From Alloalcanivorax venustensis ISO4 (GTDB lineage: Bacteria; Pseudomonadota; Gammaproteobacteria; Pseudomonadales; Alcanivoracaceae): a DNA stretch of 64,000 nt. The notes under the pieces are model-generated. The model made no database searches and had not been told where the DNA came from. It worked only from the letters and a program-made list of their open reading frames with translations. Below are positions 63,502-64,000 of this stretch, one piece after another. The translations under genes were made by a program, and so were the position numbers. Location of the stretch: NCBI RefSeq assembly GCF_015356855.1, contig NZ_ARXR01000003.1, positions 62,001-126,000 on the forward strand, given 5' to 3'. Each line of letters opens with the position of its first letter. Within the stretch, counting starts at the first letter, position 1.

Positions 63502-64000
63502 ATGTCGCAATTGGTGAAACCCCACGGCAGCGAAACGCTGAACATCCGGCTGCTGGAAGGCGCCGAACGGGAAAGCGCGCTGGCCGCGGCCAGTGCGCTG
63601 CCGAAAATCACCCTCAGTTCCCGCGAGCGCGGCGATCTGATCATGCTCGGCATCGGCGGTTTCACGCCGCTGGACGGCTTCATGGGGAAAGCCGACTGGC
63701 AGGGTGTGTGCGACAACATGACGCTGGCCAACGGCGTGTTCTGGCCGATCCCGATCACCCTGTCCACCGACCAGGCCACCGCCGACAGTCTGGCCGAAGG
63801 CGAGGAAGTCGCGCTGGTCGACGGTAACGGCGACATCATGGGCTCCATGTTGGTGAACGAGAAGTACACCATCGACAAGACGCACGAGTGTCAGCAGGTG
63901 TTCAAGACCACCGACGAAGAGCATCCGGGCGTGAAAATGGTGCTCGCCCAGGGCGACGTCAACCTGGCCGGCCCGGTGAAGGTGTTCAGCCAGGGCGACT
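63502..64000 (+). CDS. sat: Sulfate adenylyltransferase (5' part, continues beyond window)
   Basis: The first 166 codons of a homo-oligomeric ATP sulfurylase are visible: the N-terminal PUA-like domain with [48 protein letters not shown], and the start of the catalytic region. It makes adenosine phosphosulfate from ATP and sulfate. Many relatives use the CysDN type instead, so the Sat type here is a lineage marker. GGGAG precedes the ATG at 63502. The catalytic HxGH and GRD motifs are beyond the edge. Confidence 0.92.
   Translation, partial: MSQLVKPHGSETLNIRLLEGAERESALAAASALPKITLSSRERGDLIMLGIGGFTPLDGFMGKADWQGVCDNMTLANGVFWPIPITLSTDQATADSLAEGEEVALVDGNGDIMGSMLVNEKYTIDKTHECQQVFKTTDEEHPGVKMVLAQGDVNLAGPVKVFSQGD

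Overview
The window is a G+C-rich, densely packed bacterial chromosome segment with no mobile-element ORFs, rRNA or CRISPR. Gene content and order (prs / tRNA-Gln / ispE / lolB / TPR / hemA / prfA / prmC / moeB; gatCAB / mreBCD / maf / yhdP / nitrilase / tldD / darP / pmbA; npr / rapZ / ptsN / hpf / rpoN / lptB-A-C / kdsC-D / mlaC / ibaG / murA / hisGDC / algW) follow what I recall of the Pseudomonas aeruginosa layout. This points to a gammaproteobacterium of the Pseudomonas/Oceanospirillum side. The GTAGGAGCGGGC-type and AGCTGCAAGCTTCAAGCT-type intergenic palindromes and the pairing with an ATP sulfurylase of the Sat type make an Alcanivorax/Alloalcanivorax-like genome my best guess, by inference only.

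Layout. 1-7.4 kb: a minus-strand catabolic cluster of six enzymes (class I aminotransferase, amidase, D-2-hydroxyacid dehydrogenase, class III omega-aminotransferase, tartrate/isopropylmalate-type dehydrogenase, succinate-semialdehyde dehydrogenase) whose substrate is unknown. 7.7-16.1 kb: suhB, trmJ-cysE, a BASS transporter, an extensin-like protein, an EamA transporter, ychF, a GST, pth and rplY. 16.2-24.7 kb: prs, tRNA-Gln, ispE, lolB and a TPR lipoprotein on minus; hemA, prfA, prmC and moeB on plus. 24.7-28.3 kb: a minus-strand accessory island with a cyclic-nucleotide-binding-like protein, a LysR regulator, a urea-carboxylase-type substrate-binding protein and a biuret-hydrolase-like enzyme. 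28.3-32.4 kb: a crotonase and gatCAB. 32.6-42.3 kb: mreBCD, maf, yhdP, a nitrilase-family amidase, tldD and a stand-alone cyclic-nucleotide-binding protein. 42.7-46.5 kb: darP, pmbA and two tandem membrane proteins. 46.5-54.8 kb: mgtE, the PTS-Ntr/rpoN block and the LPS transport/Kdo block. 55-60.4 kb: mlaC, ibaG, murA, hisG, hisD and hisC. 60.5-64 kb: an AlgW/DegS-type protease, a Nif3-like protein, a lipid kinase and the start of sat.

Most of the window is housekeeping: translation fidelity, cell shape, LPS and lipoprotein export, nitrogen-related PTS and histidine synthesis. The departures from the expected order are the informative part. mlaC stands without mlaF/E/D/B, rng is missing between maf and yhdP, an N-scavenging island lies after moeB, and a cyclic-nucleotide-binding gene overlaps tldD.

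The non-coding structure is also unusual. A 407-bp nested palindrome runs exactly from stop codon to stop codon between two convergent genes (42306-42712). A compound repeat of about 145-155 bp with nested stems is present twice (7567-7721, 60390-60531), with partial copies at 29204 and 54911. Three other convergent gene pairs have interleaved stop codons in a 4-bp CTAG or TTAG overlap. No single unmistakable new defence or biosynthetic system is visible; the palindromes, the biuret/urea island and the tldD-coupled CNB protein are the best candidates for something undescribed.
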